NCBI GenBank assembly: GCA_037389465.1
Contig: JAZARR010000074.1
Location: 1,984,001-2,048,000, forward strand
DNA from: Baylisascaris procyonis
Taxonomy: Eukaryota > Nematoda > Chromadorea > Rhabditida > Ascarididae
DNA length: 64,000 nucleotides
Reading direction: 5' to 3'
Shown here: piece by piece, positions 1 through 15,057 of the stretch
How the letters are laid out: every line of letters starts with the position of its first letter
Numbering within the stretch: the stretch's first letter is position 1
Notes under the pieces: generated by a model
What the model was told of the DNA's origin: nothing
Databases searched by the model: none
The model's input: only the letters and a program-made list of their open reading frames with translations
Made by a program: the position numbers and the translations under genes

Positions 1-1023
1 TTGCTTAATTTTTTTCCTTTTTCTTCAAAATTTTCAATCATATTTTTTTAAAATTCAATCACTTCTAAATTATATTCTCTAAAAAAATAAAAGCATGTCC
101 ATAGCTTGTCGTTCTGTAATTACTGTAAAAAGACTACTGCTATAAATGGAAGATATAGATAGCAGCAATGGATCTTTCATTCACTTCCGTTGATGATTAT
201 TGCGTTTAATATCTTTGCCTTACACTTACTGACATCTATTTTGTTTAAGTTGAATGAGAAGCAATTGTGTTAAAGGATATCCCACTCAACGGAAATTAGA
301 TTTAATTTCTTTCTATGTGTCATTTTTTTTAGTATGTAGCGAATATTTTATATTTTGCATATTCAAACAGTCAATATTTTATTTTTTAAAGGATGAGGCG
401 ATATACATTTATTGCTCGTGAATGAGCCAATACATTGGTGTCAATTATTGTCAAAGCGTCGATTATAAAGAAACTTTTTTTTTTGCAACGCCCAGGCCTT
501 GTTTGAGATGAAGTTTTTGAATGAGGAAGTAACCTTTTTTGACTGTTGTCGTGTAACCTACAAAAGTCTTCTTGAATACTTGTATAATTTGACAGTATAA
601 CAACCGAGAAAGCGCAGCGCTATTTACAAACAAGTTTCCTCTCATTTTTTTGTAACTATCTTATAACTTAAAGAATGATTTATTAGTAATCGCTTATGGT
701 CAAACGTTAATATATCGACATGGATACTTATTTATTGCTAGTGAACAAACAAAAGTATCCTCTTCAATTCATGATAAAATTCAACACTATATCGCTTACT
801 TATTACGCAACTGTAAATATCTCCAAACATGGAGGGAAATTATATTTTTTTCAAATTTTACCTTCAAGTACCTTTTTGTTTAATTACTGGTTATATTTGT
901 AAAAAAGCAAACAATTCAATTTATAATATATCTATTTGTAACATTCGTCTCAGTGGTTGTTAGCAGTGAATAAGTTTATAATTACTACTTTCTAACCTAT
1001 CATCTTTGTTTTCAATTCTCTAG
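1..1023. other. AT-rich spacer
   Basis: Nothing supported was seen. The two open stretches over 60 codons are low-complexity and have no splice or domain context. Confidence 0.6.
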
Positions 1024-1263
1024 GCGTGAGAGGAAGTAAAAAAAGAGTCTTGATCAATAGGCAATTAATCAAAACTCAACAAAGAAGTGAGTTGTCGTAA
1101 AATTTTTGATCCTTTCCCTTTTCCATACTTTTCTTATTTTTTCTCGTCTCCCATGTGTAAAAAAAAAATCATTTTTACAACGCATATTGCTCTCCTTCGA
1201 GTCTTGCGCTTACCTCTCTCTCTACCTGCATCAGTTACAGGCCCTACACAGAGCTCCACCTAA
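1024..1263 (+). CDS. Possible last two exons of an unknown gene (partial)
   Basis: Exon 1024-1086 lies between TTCTCTAG and a good donor GTGAGT. Exon 1241-1263 follows CAGTTACAG. They join in phase to give a basic tail (VRGSKKRVLINRQL, then IKTQQRSPTQSST) and a TAA stop. The second exon is GC-richer than the flanks. Other frames across 1241-1351 are also open, for example one ending at 1351. No homologous family is recognised, and upstream exons would lie outside the window. Confidence 0.2.
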
Positions 1264-3185
1264 ACCGTCTGAACAGCAAACACCTCCGATGAATTCAAGA
1301 TTTTATTCGGGAAAAATGAACTTCTTCTCTAATTGTAGCAATATATTTTAACATATTCACTAACACTTGCTATAGGCACTGAAGTAGTGAAGTGAAACTT
1401 GTATGATTATTGTCTCATCTTGCACTATCTACCTCAAAATTCCTTCCTCCTTTCGCTAAATATTTCATAAGCGACATTCAGGCCAAAGCGTTTATTTTGT
1501 CACCCGTAGCCATATTATGGCATCGAGTCACTTCCCTCAAAAAGAAATTCTAATCGGATATTTGCTATTGATTATGAAAGACGCCTTGACTGACGTTATC
1601 TGGCGATAAATTAAATAAGAGCCTTTTTAAATGGGAAGATGATATCAGATATTACACTCATGCTTTAGCGTTCAAAAAAAACCCTCAAGTTTTCCTATAC
1701 AGAGATAAGGCAGGTAGAGGGGGGGGGATTTAGGCCGAGTTTTCAGTACTTGCTATTGCTAGCTGAGGAGGATGAATTTGGCGAATGAAAGAGCAGTAAT
1801 GCGTTTTTTATAGTGTTCGCTAAAAGCGTCATTGGAGAATTCGTAGGTGGTCTGCATGCGTGATCAAGGACGAAATTGAAAGTTGATGTATTCACAAGGA
1901 ATAACAAACATCATCTCTTTCATTGCTCCCCTTATTCTCTTTGTTATCTCTCATAATCCATAAATGTGAACAGTAGATATTGAGTGAAAGATTTCGTTGA
2001 GGAAATAAGAACATGATGTTACACTGAGAATTCTTTAATATTTGATATGCAAATTTATTATGCAAATTTTTTCTCAATTTTCGTTGCATCTAATACGTTC
2101 CTATCGCATTTGTTTGCGCTCACTAAGAATGATCCTTCAGTTGTAAGTTTACGGTTTTTTTTTCGCTAAATAGGTGAATTATATTTGAAGTTAAGAGTAA
2201 GTGCGCGTTCTATGTTTTTTTCACTTAAAGTGCTCACTTCATTGTTCGATGATAATCAGTTCGTTTGCAGCGCTTTCTTATTTTACCATCGAGAATCGTT
2301 AGTGCAGCTGTCACCTTGAGATGCCTTCACTCTTCGCCACCATAACATATATGCTGAATTTCTTGTTGAAACGATGCGCGAGGTTTATTGTATTTTTCTA
2401 TGCTTGTGCATTTGTTTTTATTGAAATTAACGTCGAAGCCGATCGGAAATGTCGAATAATCTTACTAATGTTCATTTTTATTCAACACTCAAGCGGCGAA
2501 TGTTCAAATGCACTTGTGACGATTATAATGGCAAGCGAATAGAGGGAACCTTCTTTGCTTCGGACTCTCCAAATCCATGCCGCTGTAGCTGACTATGGGC
2601 AAAAATTTCACATTTGCTCGTAAGCGCCCGGAATTTTTTTTTTCTTCGAAGAAAAATAAAAAATTTTCCTTATTCGATTGGTCCAATCACTATCCTCCTA
2701 AAACTATGATGAACTAACGCTTATGCCGTGAGAGCAGATGAATGAAACTGGGAGTGCATGAGTATTCATTTTTGTCACGATCTATAATGAAGAGAGGACA
2801 ACGAAACTAAAACAATAAAATAACTTTCAAAAATTACGAATTTTTTAAGTAGTAGGCTAATCAAAAAATTGCATTTGAAATATAGATGAAATGCATCGTT
2901 TCCTTGTGCTAAGAGATGACTATTGAATATTTTTTGGCACAACTATTGCCAGTCATTCTTTTAACGCATGAAAATAATAGAATTTGGCAAAGTTTTTCAC
3001 ATTTCAAATGCGAGTTCCTACTTAGCATATTCTTTTCGAATTGATCATTTTTGACTTTTATTTTATTTTCAAATTTTGCTTATTGTTCTCACCATTTTTC
3101 ATCAAGAAAATTCTTGAATATTGCTGAGAGAACATTGAACATTTCTGATTGTTTCCATCTTTCATAGCAGCCTTCTGATCATGTA

Positions 3186-3260
3186 CGGAATTCCCCCTTC
3201 CCTCCCTCCTCCCTCTCCTTCCTTCCCTTTCCCACCCCTCTTCCTCCCACCCAATCTCCA
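3186..3260. repeat. Polypyrimidine tract
   Basis: Almost pure C/T on the plus strand (CCCTCC and CTTCC units), with the complementary purine strand. Low complexity, with triplex-forming potential. It produces a spurious EGRRGRREG-like minus-strand ORF. Confidence 0.85.
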
Positions 3261-4942
3261 CCTCGAATTTTCACGAAAATTCTTTAAATTAATATAAAAA
3301 CGGTTACCTTCACAACTTACTCAAACGATTTATGAAATTTTTACGTGACGATGAGAACAGAATGATGACTCATTGCAATGAATTTTTAAACTTTTTTACT
3401 TTATTACACAAAGCTTCTCGATTGCGCTCACTCATAAGTTATAGGTGAACATTTCGAGTGATAAAAGAAGAGCAAACGTTTACTCATCATCGCACAAGTA
3501 TTACTTGTGATCGTTAGGTTACCTCTAATGTATAGTCGATTGCAATTTTCTGTAAAATTCATTGAAAATTCAGCCTATTTCCTTAATTATTTAATAAAAC
3601 TTCATGAAAATTGCTGATAGTAAATTGTAAAGATTAAAACTCTATTAATGATAAATCATATATTGAAAACAGAACGAAATTTGAATAAATAAGCGGAATT
3701 TATTTTTTCCCTTTTGTAGAGGAGATGTCCTTGTTGGATATTTGTGCTATGAATGATTGATGGTGAACGGTGATGCTGTAGAAATCGCATCACCTACACC
3801 TATGCAAATAAGCGCTTTTATTGTGTTCAAATGCGATAGCATTGTTTGTGTACTCGTCGGTTGGTTCTCCTCTCACTCGCAACGTTGCTCATTTTCTAAT
3901 ATGACGCTCATTGTGCCTATTAGATATCGTATCGGCTGTCACCATTTCTTTTTGCATTAATTGTGATACTCTTTCAATTTTATTTTATATGTGTCTATTA
4001 GTGAGTTGCGTTTGAAGATAATATAACGAGAGCTGGATATATATATATACCCATTATACTATTTGTCTAACAAACTTTTCCTTTTTTATTTTATTTATTA
4101 GTTTGATTATTCACTTTTTATTGTTCTGTTTTGTTTTGCTTTGTTTTTACAAAGGTTAGGATACTGGATTGAAAATAGCTAATCTCCATGATAGCCTAAT
4201 AACCGCATAAAGCTCAATATTTTATAGGCATTGAGTTAGTAGTATGTAATGTCGGCAATGAACATAAGGAATAAAAAGTTGAAAAGTTTTGAATTTTGCT
4301 ACTTCTTAGAAAATTTTTAAGTTTTTTCCTGAGATCATATCTAAGGTTGTTATTTCTAGAATAAGGAAACTTTGCGACTTCAGTTATTCGAAACTTAACT
4401 TGTTTAAGCAAACGCAGGGTTTGACTTTGTATACTTCCTGTTGACAATGATCCTATAGTCGATCAGTTTTCGATAATTTACTATCCAAGTTTTATTTCGA
4501 AAAAAGATGCAAAAATGTTTCCCTTTCAAAATTTTCAACACATTTTTTTCTTCGAGAAGAAGGATGTTAAGTTATGATTTCATTCGACTGAGCAAATTTA
4601 TTTCAAATATATAATTCTTTCGCAATAAAATTTCTAATCACTTTCAAATCGATGAGATTTTCTCCTCAAATTTTATGTAATATGAGAGAAAAAATTCCAC
4701 AGATTTATTCGCCAAAGTCGTTCTTCTTAAGAGTTACTTATTTATATTGATGTTGAACGTCATGCGCAATTATGTCCTAATAATTCACCAATAAAGGTAG
4801 TGAATTATTACTCATGAATTCAATATCTGAAAAAAAAGTGCTCAAAAATATGTTCCTCAGATGAAATATGCGTTTGTAGAGTAGACTCTATAAAGGAATT
4901 TAAAACACTCAATTTGTTCCTAATTCTTCCGTTTAAAATTGA

Positions 4943-5015
4943 TACATAATCGTCCTAGTGGTTAATGGATATGAGCATCAAATATCGAACTTGAGTTCGA
5001 TTCCCATCGTCGTCC
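4943..5015 (+). repeat. tRNA-like stretch, possible SINE head or tRNA pseudogene
   Basis: A box-A-like stretch (GTCCTAGTGGTTAATGGAT from 4952) is followed at tRNA spacing by a box-B-like AGTTCGATTCC at 4994-5004. Acceptor and T stems do not pair well, so it is not a functional tRNA. Confidence 0.25.
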
Positions 5016-8000
5016 CATATTTCACGTTGCTGTCATCATTGGTCGCTAATTCGGCATTCATGTGAATGCAGTTGTGATCTCGTAACTGGTGCAATGATAT
5101 GAGAGGGAGGAAGGTCCAGCCACATAACTGTCTTTTTCGTTATGTTTGCGATTGATCAGGTTCTTTGATCCATTGCTGTGTTCTCCTGTTTACGAAGTAT
5201 GGTTGCAGTAGGTTTACGTAGTTTTGCGCCATGCTCAGAATGCCTGCCTATCGTTGTCACATTTCACTCGTAACAACCGTCGACTTAGTTGCAGTCCCAG
5301 AAATGACACACAATATCCGATGGTCGTTTTTTTTTTTGATATTCCAGTTTGAGTCAGTCATATTCATAGAGCTGATTTAGTTACTATCGCTGATATTTTC
5401 CTCCATTCTATCTGTTCTATCTATTACTAAATAAAATCGTTCTTCCAATACTCCTCTTAAAGTACTCCTCTTGTTGATGTTTCATTATTTCTCGGCGTTA
5501 AAAAAATATTTTCATACTTTTGCATTGTCAAGAATATTAATAGCTCGACTATCTTATTAAGGGCATAAACATTTCAAAGAAAACGATATAAACGATCTGA
5601 TATATATTTTTAGAGGATATAAAAGATATCTTTTAAAGAATAAGGAAAAGGATAAAAAAAGTGATATAAAGTTCTACTTCCTCTGTGATTTTCTCCTATA
5701 AGATCTAGAGCGAATATTAAAATGACGCTCTTTTATATCATAATAAATTACGAATCTAATTATAGCGATATATTTGGCGAATTTTCTTTGACGAAATCGA
5801 TCGATCAATCAATAATTTATTGATATAATTCGTCTAAATCGTCAGTTATACATGCAATAAATGTGAAATCCACCTCATTATTGATGGATGTTTTTAATCA
5901 CCCGTCTAATGGAATCTTTTCATACTTTGAAATTTTTACATCAAATAGTTGCAGATCTTCTCCGTTTTATTCGATGCGTTAGCCTTATCAATAAAGTGGA
6001 ATTTGTTTACTTCGTCTTTCTTCCCTTTTCTTTAAACAATGATAACAATATTTAATAGTAAATAATGAGCGGTTGGTGGTATTTCCTTTTTTTAAATCAT
6101 TCGTCGTTATTTGGCGCTCATCCATAGAATCAACATTTATCTTATATGCTTGCATCTTACCGTAAGAATCTTATCTTACGCGTCTTAACCTTAGTTTATT
6201 AGCGCATTCGTTTCCCTAGGAAAATATCTTTCCTTACAATTTAATTCGTATTCTTTTCCTCATTGCGTCGATAAAAATATTTTATGTGATGTTTCGTTTC
6301 CGTTAATTTTAACCTCGTATAACCTTTATTGTGAGAAAGTTGTATCATACCGCAATAACTCATAAGTAAATATTAAGTAGTATCATGCATTTCATGATTT
6401 AAAAAACCTTAGAAATATTCAAGAAATAGTTTTAATGGAAACGGTTAAAGATTAGCATGGAAGAAGCATATTAGAGGTGGTGAAGAGGCTAGAATTTCAG
6501 TTTAATTTGGAAAAATTGTACCCTATAAAGGTCGTACTTTTCTCTGACATAAAATTTGCGATCTTTTGTGTAATGTGATTCTCATCAGTTAAAATATGAA
6601 TTTATAGAGATAAATCTTTGAAAAAATTTTCGATAAAATCGATCGCATTTTTATCATTTTTATTTCTTATAAGTTTAAATTTAAAATTTAGTAAAAATAT
6701 TTATCACTTTTTTATCACTAATGATTTTTATTTCATAAGTTCAATCTATCTCATTTACTTTTCATTTTATGTCCTCATTTTTGACAATTCTTAGAGAATT
6801 GATTACATTTTTATCTAGATTGCATAAGTTTTCCAAAGACATTTGTTTTTATGGCTCTTCGCACTTCTTGTAAAAATTTTCAGGTTTGATATAGCGCGTA
6901 ACCCATCGAATCCATCCAAAAAAAACATTTTTTTTTTCTTCCTGACCATACGAATGGGCACTCCACTAGGAAAGCACATCATAAGAAATTTTACAGTTGT
7001 TTTTTTTTTTTTGTAGTTGAGCAATCGGTTATTTTGACGATAATATATCTTTCATCAGTCTATTTTCATACTTTCTAACTCGTTGTAATTGAAAAAAATA
7101 CTTCGAGAAAACGTTATTTTATATTTGTCTGCAAAGTTTACTTTATTTTCCCGTCATGATTATAAGGCGCTTTCTTTTCATAAATCTTTGCAATAATCTT
7201 CGATAAACCTTTTCCTACGTTCTCATCTCTCTAATCATTTTCCACTTGAAAAATTATTGGTTACATAATGAGAGTTTTCTAAGTGGAATAAATTTATTTA
7301 TAAAATTTCCTGATGAATGAAAAGTAAATCTAATTCTATGAATAACTACTTGAATTAATTGATGTGAAATTCGAATTTTTATTTAACCGCTAACATCGCT
7401 ACAAAAAAAACTTCTCCATATAATTGCATAATTTTCGAATTACAATATTTTCTGTTATAAGTTCACTCTCGTTAAACTTAAGAATAGTTTTTTTTTTCTC
7501 CGAATGAATTTTCTTCATTCTTTCAAAGTTTCTCATTCGACGAACAATTTTCCTGTTATCTTTCTCTTTCTTTTTTCACTCTTTTTCCCTCCATCTAAAA
7601 CTCTTTTCTCGCAAAAGTTTTCGTAGTTCTCTCATCGCTATCGAATGACGTTCTCATCGTGCTGCATTCGAGTTCATCAAACTATACCGTATTTATCGCC
7701 TCAGTTTTTTCGTTAGCGTTGAATAGAATATTGAAAGTGTAAATTAGCTCATATTTGTTATTTCCGGAAAAGTATTTTATAGCCGGAAAATGAATAATCA
7801 GCTTAACGCGTTTTCACTGTCACAACAACTGAAAAATACGAACGCAAAAAGCGCATTCGTTTCACTCTTTTATAAATATTCGCCTCAATTTCTGTCTATA
7901 CTTTTGCGCTCTTCTCTATCCATCGGCTTACCCTCTATCCGCACTTTTCGTTCATTCTCCAAACCTCTCCTTTGCTTACTCCCTTATTCATAATTTGTAC

Positions 8001-10768
8001 TCATTCTATGTTTGCATTTCTCACATACTCTCCATTTACACATCCAACTCACTAATCTTTCATAACTTCACGTATTCTTCTGCTATGAATTTGCATCAGA
8101 GATTCTAACTTAATAAATTGAGTCGTACAAAGAAAAAACATTTTAAAAAACATCAAAAATGAGACAAATATCCAACCAATAGGCTATTCATTCTATTTTG
8201 AACCAATGTGAAAAATTTTAGCAGTGGGAAATCGTCGCTTTTTTTTTTTTTTTGCGCATGATGAAAGCACTTCCTCATTGATCATTGGCTAGTTCGGCTA
8301 ATTGTGGCCAAATCCCTTTACTATGTTCACTTTGCAGGTGAATAGAATTCGCAACGCTAAGTTGTTCTCTCTTAACGATGAAACACTTTGATTCGGCATA
8401 TTATTCTGTCTCATTACTTCTATTACTCCAGCGAGTTCGCATTTTACAATTTTCGCTTGGAAAAATGCCATGAATATTCAGATATGAAAGTAAATTTTTT
8501 CTTTCTTGTTAAGCCTAAAAAAAAAACGGCACATATCATTTGCCGTTTTATGCAAATTTGGAACAAAAAGGTAACTACTTGAAAGAGTAATTAATAGAGT
8601 ATTTGCATAGAAGTGGAATTAACTCAGCGATAAGGGATGGATTTTTCCATAGTGGAAAAAAAAAAGTGTATGCAACGATATAGGCATTTGTTCTTTATTG
8701 ATTGAGAATGACGTGAAGCGTTGCGTTTGAGCGGCCAAATCCAGCTTTCCTCTATGCTCGCTCATTGCTTGAATTAATCCACTTCAATGGAGTAAACGAA
8801 TATTGTGCGCTCTTTAGACTTACTGCCCTTAACCACTATGTTACTGTGGCTAATTATAGATTGTAACGATGGTTGTTATTAACGCTATATTTGTGTTGAA
8901 AATATGCCCGAGTTGCTAATATATGAAAAGATTTCTGCAATTGCTTTTATTTAGAAATAAATACAGTTTTTTTTTTTTTTTTTTTTTTTTTAAATGTCGC
9001 TGTTCATCCATAATAGCTGAACGATCGTATTCGGAGCTATAGCAATAATTGTATGAATCATCATATTTGATACGATATACATTTATAACTGTAACAGGAA
9101 GATATCTAAGCTAATTGAGATAAGTTTAGACATTTCACCTCAGTAATAAATTAATTTTAGCGAAGTAAATCATTAACGAACGGAAAACTTAGCTCACCTT
9201 TAGCAAACAAATGAAATCCATTAAAATATAACAATGGGAGTCAAATTTATTAGGAAATATATCTTAGCTGCCCTAATGATGATCGCTAATTTCATAGAAT
9301 GATGTTGTTGTCTTAGAGAGTCATATATAATCACTAAACTTTTATTCTTTCCTTCATTCACTTTAAAGTTTATTTCTTCTTAACCAAATAATCGTAGTTT
9401 GTTGTATTAGATGAGTTAATATCGTTATTCAATAATATTTCATTTTCATCATTTCCCTCTTATAGTTCGAAAAATTTTCGTTGAAATTTTCTGACAGCTA
9501 ACGTCATTGGCATGCGGTAATGATTGCACAACTATGTCTAATGCTTGCATCCGTTGGCCATTCTCTCCATTCGTTTCCATTTACTCATATAAAACAACAC
9601 AAACTTGTTCCTCCGATATAGTGCAAACTTGAAAAATGAACGTTCCGAAATCTATACTCCTTAGGTCTTTCTTTGTTATTGAAATATCCCTTCTTTTTTT
9701 CCCGTTCTAGTAAATTCTCGTATTCTAGTACTCTCAACTTTCTAGCGAATTCTAGTATTCTTATATTCTGTGCTTTCTAGTAAATTATAGTATTCTAATG
9801 TTTTATTACCCTAATAAATTGATCGCAATCTCATCTATTCTATCGTCTCATCGAATCAATACGCTTGCCTCTTATCCTTTTGCTTTTCAGGAAAAAAATG
9901 GTCTAACGTCACAACTCTGCTAAAACGTTGAATGTTAAAATTACGATTTTTGCATGAATTTCAAATAGTTCCTTCAAAAATCTTGTAATTAACAGGCATG
10001 GATGAGGCTTCTTAGAGTTATATTTCATAGCCAATACTTCTTTAGAGATCTGAATTTACACAAGTTACCTCTTCATACTGACAAATATGATTTAATTTTT
10101 TTTTTATTCATCGATTTGTCTGTTTGTTCAAATATTTTTTTTTGCTATTATTTGTTCATAAATTTATTTGTAAATATTTATTATTATTATCTTTATGTCT
10201 CCACTTCTTTCAACACAAAAATCACTGAAGTCTAATGGGCCTCATTCGATAATGCTCCCCATTAACGCTTCGATCAATTCATTATCTTCGGAAGGAGTTA
10301 TAGCTATGTTAAGTTATCTAAAAATAATTGCAAGCATTTTACAACCTATCAACTTTTCATTTTATATTTGGTCTCCTCCACTCATTACCGGTGGGATGTT
10401 TCATGAATTGCCAACAACTGAGAAAATGTGTGAAAAAATACATTTGGATTTTAATTTTTTTAGTGCATTCACTCAAATCTTCTGCAATGAATTTTCGTTT
10501 CTTACCCGACAACCGGATAGCATAAGATGAAAGCTGGAGGAAGTTTATGCAAATTTTTGGTCACCTTTAAATGACTATTTATCAGTGATAGTTGGCCGAT
10601 GAATTGAACTAATGAACGCAACTATAAACGTACACATATCGTATTAGAATTGTTTTTATTTTATTAATTTCCGCTTTTTCAGCTATTGAACGTGAGGTGT
10701 TTACTTGCGCCAACGATTATCCTTCTCTTCCTATTGTACTATTTCTCTGAAATATTCATCAATGACTG

Positions 10769-10802
10769 TTTGAAGCTTATGAATATTTGAAGCTTATGAA
10801 TG
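10769..10802 (+). repeat. 17-bp tandem duplication
   Basis: TTTGAAGCTTATGAATA is followed directly by the same 17-mer with a changed last base. Confidence 0.9.
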
Positions 10803-11733
10803 AAAATAATTATTGACGCAGGAAGTAGAGTTGCGTTATGCATCTAATCGCTGAGGTTTGTAGCTCTCTCTCGCTTTATCTACTTTTCAGCTTGAACCAA
10901 TCGAATTACCTGACAAGTCCTATTAGGCAGTTGAAATAGAATCATTGTGAGCGTTATGCTTCTTTTGCAAATTTGTTGATAAAATTAAGTTGCTTTACTA
11001 ATATTCAGAAAAAAAATGCACCAATATTTTTGTTTTTTTTCAATTTAGCTAATTAGTATGCTGATAAAGTTGGAGTTCATAATATATACATACACATATT
11101 TAAGTGCATCGTCGCCATGTTGCTTTTTTTTTTCACCAACGATTTTTATGGTTCCTTAATTATTTTCAGTAGCAATAAATTTTTTAAATGAAGATTATTC
11201 CTTTGTTTATCCATAGAAGAAAATAAAATTATATGCATCCACTTCACTATGTTCCTAATGCTATTTTTCTATCAGTTTATCATGATTCCCAGAGAAAATG
11301 AAAAAATATTATTTTCATCCTTTTTTCTAAAACATTTGAAAGCTGAAAATTCTAGAAATGGAATAAAGCAATAACCTTTTGTACTAATCGTGATCGAAGA
11401 TCAACCACTCTAAAATGTTGACATAAATGAGCATAGAATACGGATAAATCCATTGAATCTTACTGAGAACAACATTGTTTGCATAATAAAAGGGACGGAA
11501 ACACACCAGTGGAAATGAGATTCTTTGAATAAAATTTTTATAAAAATTCACTAGTGAATAAGATTCTCTCAACGATGTGTCTCTCTAACGCTATTATAGC
11601 CATTTCCCAAAGATTTTACTCGAATCAACAAAAATTTTTTAAAGTGAAAAATCATGCCTAAAACCACCTTCAACTTTTCTCTTCATAATGAGTAAACCCC
11701 AGATGAGCAATACATAGATAAGGTGGAAGAGAA

Positions 11734-11763
11734 GGGATGGGGAGAGGGGAGTAGGGGGAGGGG
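11734..11763 (+). other. G-quadruplex motif
   Basis: Five runs of three or more G separated by one to four bases (GGG-AT-GGGG-AGA-GGGG-AGTA-GGGGG-A-GGGG). It lies in AT-rich DNA with no gene nearby. Confidence 0.6.
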
Positions 11764-14700
11764 AACTGACTAATCGGAATGATTTCAAGTGAGGAGAGCT
11801 GAATGAAAGTGAAAAAAGTGATTGGGAATGAGATGTTTTCACATTATTTCTATACTGTTAAAAAGTCTCATCGCAGGTTTTAATGAATTTTACGTGTCGT
11901 TTTCAGCATAAACTTACGCTCACATGCATCCACTTCAGATATCATTTTAAGTTCATTTTTCTCTTTTCTTTGCAATAGAATGAGTATCGTTTAATGCATT
12001 TCACTTTGAATACTTATTATGCACCGATTGATTTTGCTTTAGGCGGACCAATTCACTCTATCCTCCCCCTACTACCCATCCTAACGACCCATTCATTCCC
12101 CTTTGAATTTTCGGCTTTATTTTTTATTTTAGATTTCATCCTAAAATGAAGGAAAATGGTTGGTTTTTGGCACTATACATCCATATTTAGTCTTTTTATT
12201 TTTTTATTTTTTTATTTATTTATTTATTTTTTTTTTTTGCTGTTCTTCTTCTCAGTATTCAATATATCAAATAACCTGCAAAAAAAGTAATAATAACTTC
12301 AACTCTTATCTCTTTTCAGTAATTTTAAATAATTTGAGTAGATTCGTAAACCGTAAAAATGATAAGCATTTTGCAAACTTTAGTCAGAAATTATTCACTA
12401 AACGAAGATAGTAGCAATCTTCTAATTATATTAAAATTAACACACAGAAATAACCATTTATTTTTTTTTAAATCATCGAATGAATCATCAAAACTTCCAA
12501 ATATGAAAAGAAATTTTCGAATGATTCAATTAAATGCAAGAATTTTGTTGATTTCAATTGCATGTGCTATTGAAAAAAAAAAAAGAAAAAAACCCACTAA
12601 CAAAAAAAATTATCTTTTCCCAAGAGAGAAAGAGGGAAAAAATCGGTGGACAGGCAGTCTCTCTCGTTAAATAAACGGGAAAATTTCCGTTCGAAAAAAC
12701 GAAAAGTTTCCATAGAATGAAAAAAATCGGAAATTGAGAGGAAATTTTCATTCAATTTTGAATTTATATATGTGAAAAAATTTCATCGCGAAAAAAATTG
12801 ATTACTCATTCACGAGTAATCGAAATATTTCATTTGAAACGCAGAGACAATGAATAAACTTTAAAGTACAATTGATTGAAATCCTCTTTCATAAAATAAA
12901 CGTTTTTAGCATTTTTATTGAATCACTGCGAATGAAATTTTGGGGGGTGGGGGTAGGGGGGGAGCTTACTTTATACAAGTTGGAGGCGGATATGAACGAT
13001 GTTCGAAATCAAGGAAGATCAATTTTGAGGATAGAAAAGAAAAGAACAGTAATGTTTAAAGTAGACTTCAAGGAAGATGGGGGAGGGAGGGTATTGTATT
13101 TCCAACGTTATTCACTAATCATTTCTGTTATAGATTGGTATACTTGAAACAGTTTAAGTTTACAACGGACTTAATCGAAGCGAACTGGTGAGAAATACAG
13201 TTAGGCTAGATTTCGACGTTTTATTTTGCGCACATACTTGGAACAATATTTGATTAATGGCTCTTAAAGCGATTGCTTTCTTTAGCGTTTATTGATAGCA
13301 GCTTTATTTACATATTCAAATAAATAAAGCATTATTAAATTATCACAACAATAAAATTACATATTAATAAAAATGATTATGAAAAATAAATGTTCCAAAA
13401 TAGGCAATCTTCCGCTAATTCCTCAACTACCGCATGTCTTTCGTAGCACATATTCTCTACTGAATCTATCTAACATTATTTTCTAAGCATCTGCATTTTC
13501 TCAAATTTTCTATGAAATTCAGTTAGAGCTTGTCCTAGCTTATAATATTTCCTTTTTTTTTCCAAAAAAAGAAAAAAACTTTTCCACGTCATCGGCTTAT
13601 TGCATTTAAATTATTTTATCAGTAAATCGTTTTAAGCCAATGAGAGATTATTTCCTCGATTTCAATGCGGGAATAAGTAGAATGTTGCTTAGAGAATCGT
13701 CTTTTTTTTTATTATTATTGCCATATTTGATAAACGTCTTATCTTCTATTATCAGTGCGTTAATAAAATACTCTCTATATTCCCATTTTTATTTACAACA
13801 TTATTCTCTATTTCTCTATTTTTTTCCCCTCCGTTTTCTCATCCTCTCTCTATCAGATCAATTGTTTCTCATATGATTTCAATTATTTCTTAGATGATTT
13901 AGAATTTGCTTTTCTACTCTTACTTAGCATTTTCTATTGTATTATCTAATAGCGATTGTATTACTGTTTCAAAGATCGTTGTATGATGAAGTTTTTGAAC
14001 GGTTTACTCTTCGTTTATTTTGATGTATATTTGGCATTAATACAAATTTTGCTACATTTGCTCGTTAAATATTTCGGTACCATATACTATATATCTAATG
14101 GAAGAAAAATTGGTGATTGCATCAAAAATGTGCGCATATAACACCTTATAGGGCGGTAGTCATAACATATCTGAACTAAACAATACATAGATATTACATA
14201 TCATCGCAGAATTTTGATAATGTAAGGCAGGATGGTTCAATTTCATGTAATTCTTCTGCGCGCACTGAATATTATCCAGATTTGATATTCGAACGAAATG
14301 TTCTAACGATCTATCAGTTCAACTTAATCTCTAATGAAATCTCAATAATATGAAACGATGATGCATGATTTGATAGTTTTTGATATTCCCGGACAATTAT
14401 TAACAAAATCGTTGAGTCTTCATGCATGAATTCTTACTTTAAATTGTTTATCTTATTTTATGGGCGTAATAAGTGCGATAAATAAATCATAAAATGACCA
14501 GTTTTGTAGGTGGCATATTCGTTGGATTTCTGCCTTATATTCCATTCTTGTGAAACTCGAAGACCACATTAAGTATAAAAGAAAGGAACTTACCCACAAT
14601 CAAATATTGGCAGGAAAACTTTCTAAACGATTTATAAAAAGTCGATAAAAATTTCTTCACTTTTATACTTTATTATTTGTTTGTATTCGATGTTTTTAGA

Positions 14701-14939
14701 GTTGTAATGTTGCTCACATAAGCTAGAGAACAAATGAAGCGAATGGAAAAGTTTGCTAGGAGGATTGATATGGCGTGAACCTTATACTGATAAATAGGTA
14801 AATAGGTAAATCAACTAGGTAAATAGCAGCTCCAAAGAAAAACCCCATAAATGATATTAAAAGTGATGTGTTTTCATAAAGCAATTACCTGCAGTAGTCA
14901 TCTCGGTCGGCGCTGATATTAGCGCATCGAATAATTTTA

Positions 14940-15057
14940 TTGTTAATGATTTCATAAAAATTACCTAAAATAATATTAATATTACACAACATAGAATATT
15001 ACATAAAATAATATTATTTACATAAAATAATAAATATTACATAAAATAATATTTATA
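14940..15057. repeat. Degenerate ATTACATAAAATAAT tandem repeats
   Basis: Four or more imperfect copies of a unit close to ATTACATAAAATAAT can be read here. AT-rich and non-coding. Confidence 0.7.

Noticed and set aside
3058..3261. Minus-strand ORF rich in Glu, Gly and Arg
   Set aside because: It is the translation of the polypyrimidine tract and lacks any splice or start context.
6435..6475. Similarity to U6 snRNA (AAAGATTAGCATGG)
   Set aside because: Only about 14 bases match the U6 core. The following CCCCTGCGCAAGG part and the rest are absent, so it is chance or far too decayed.
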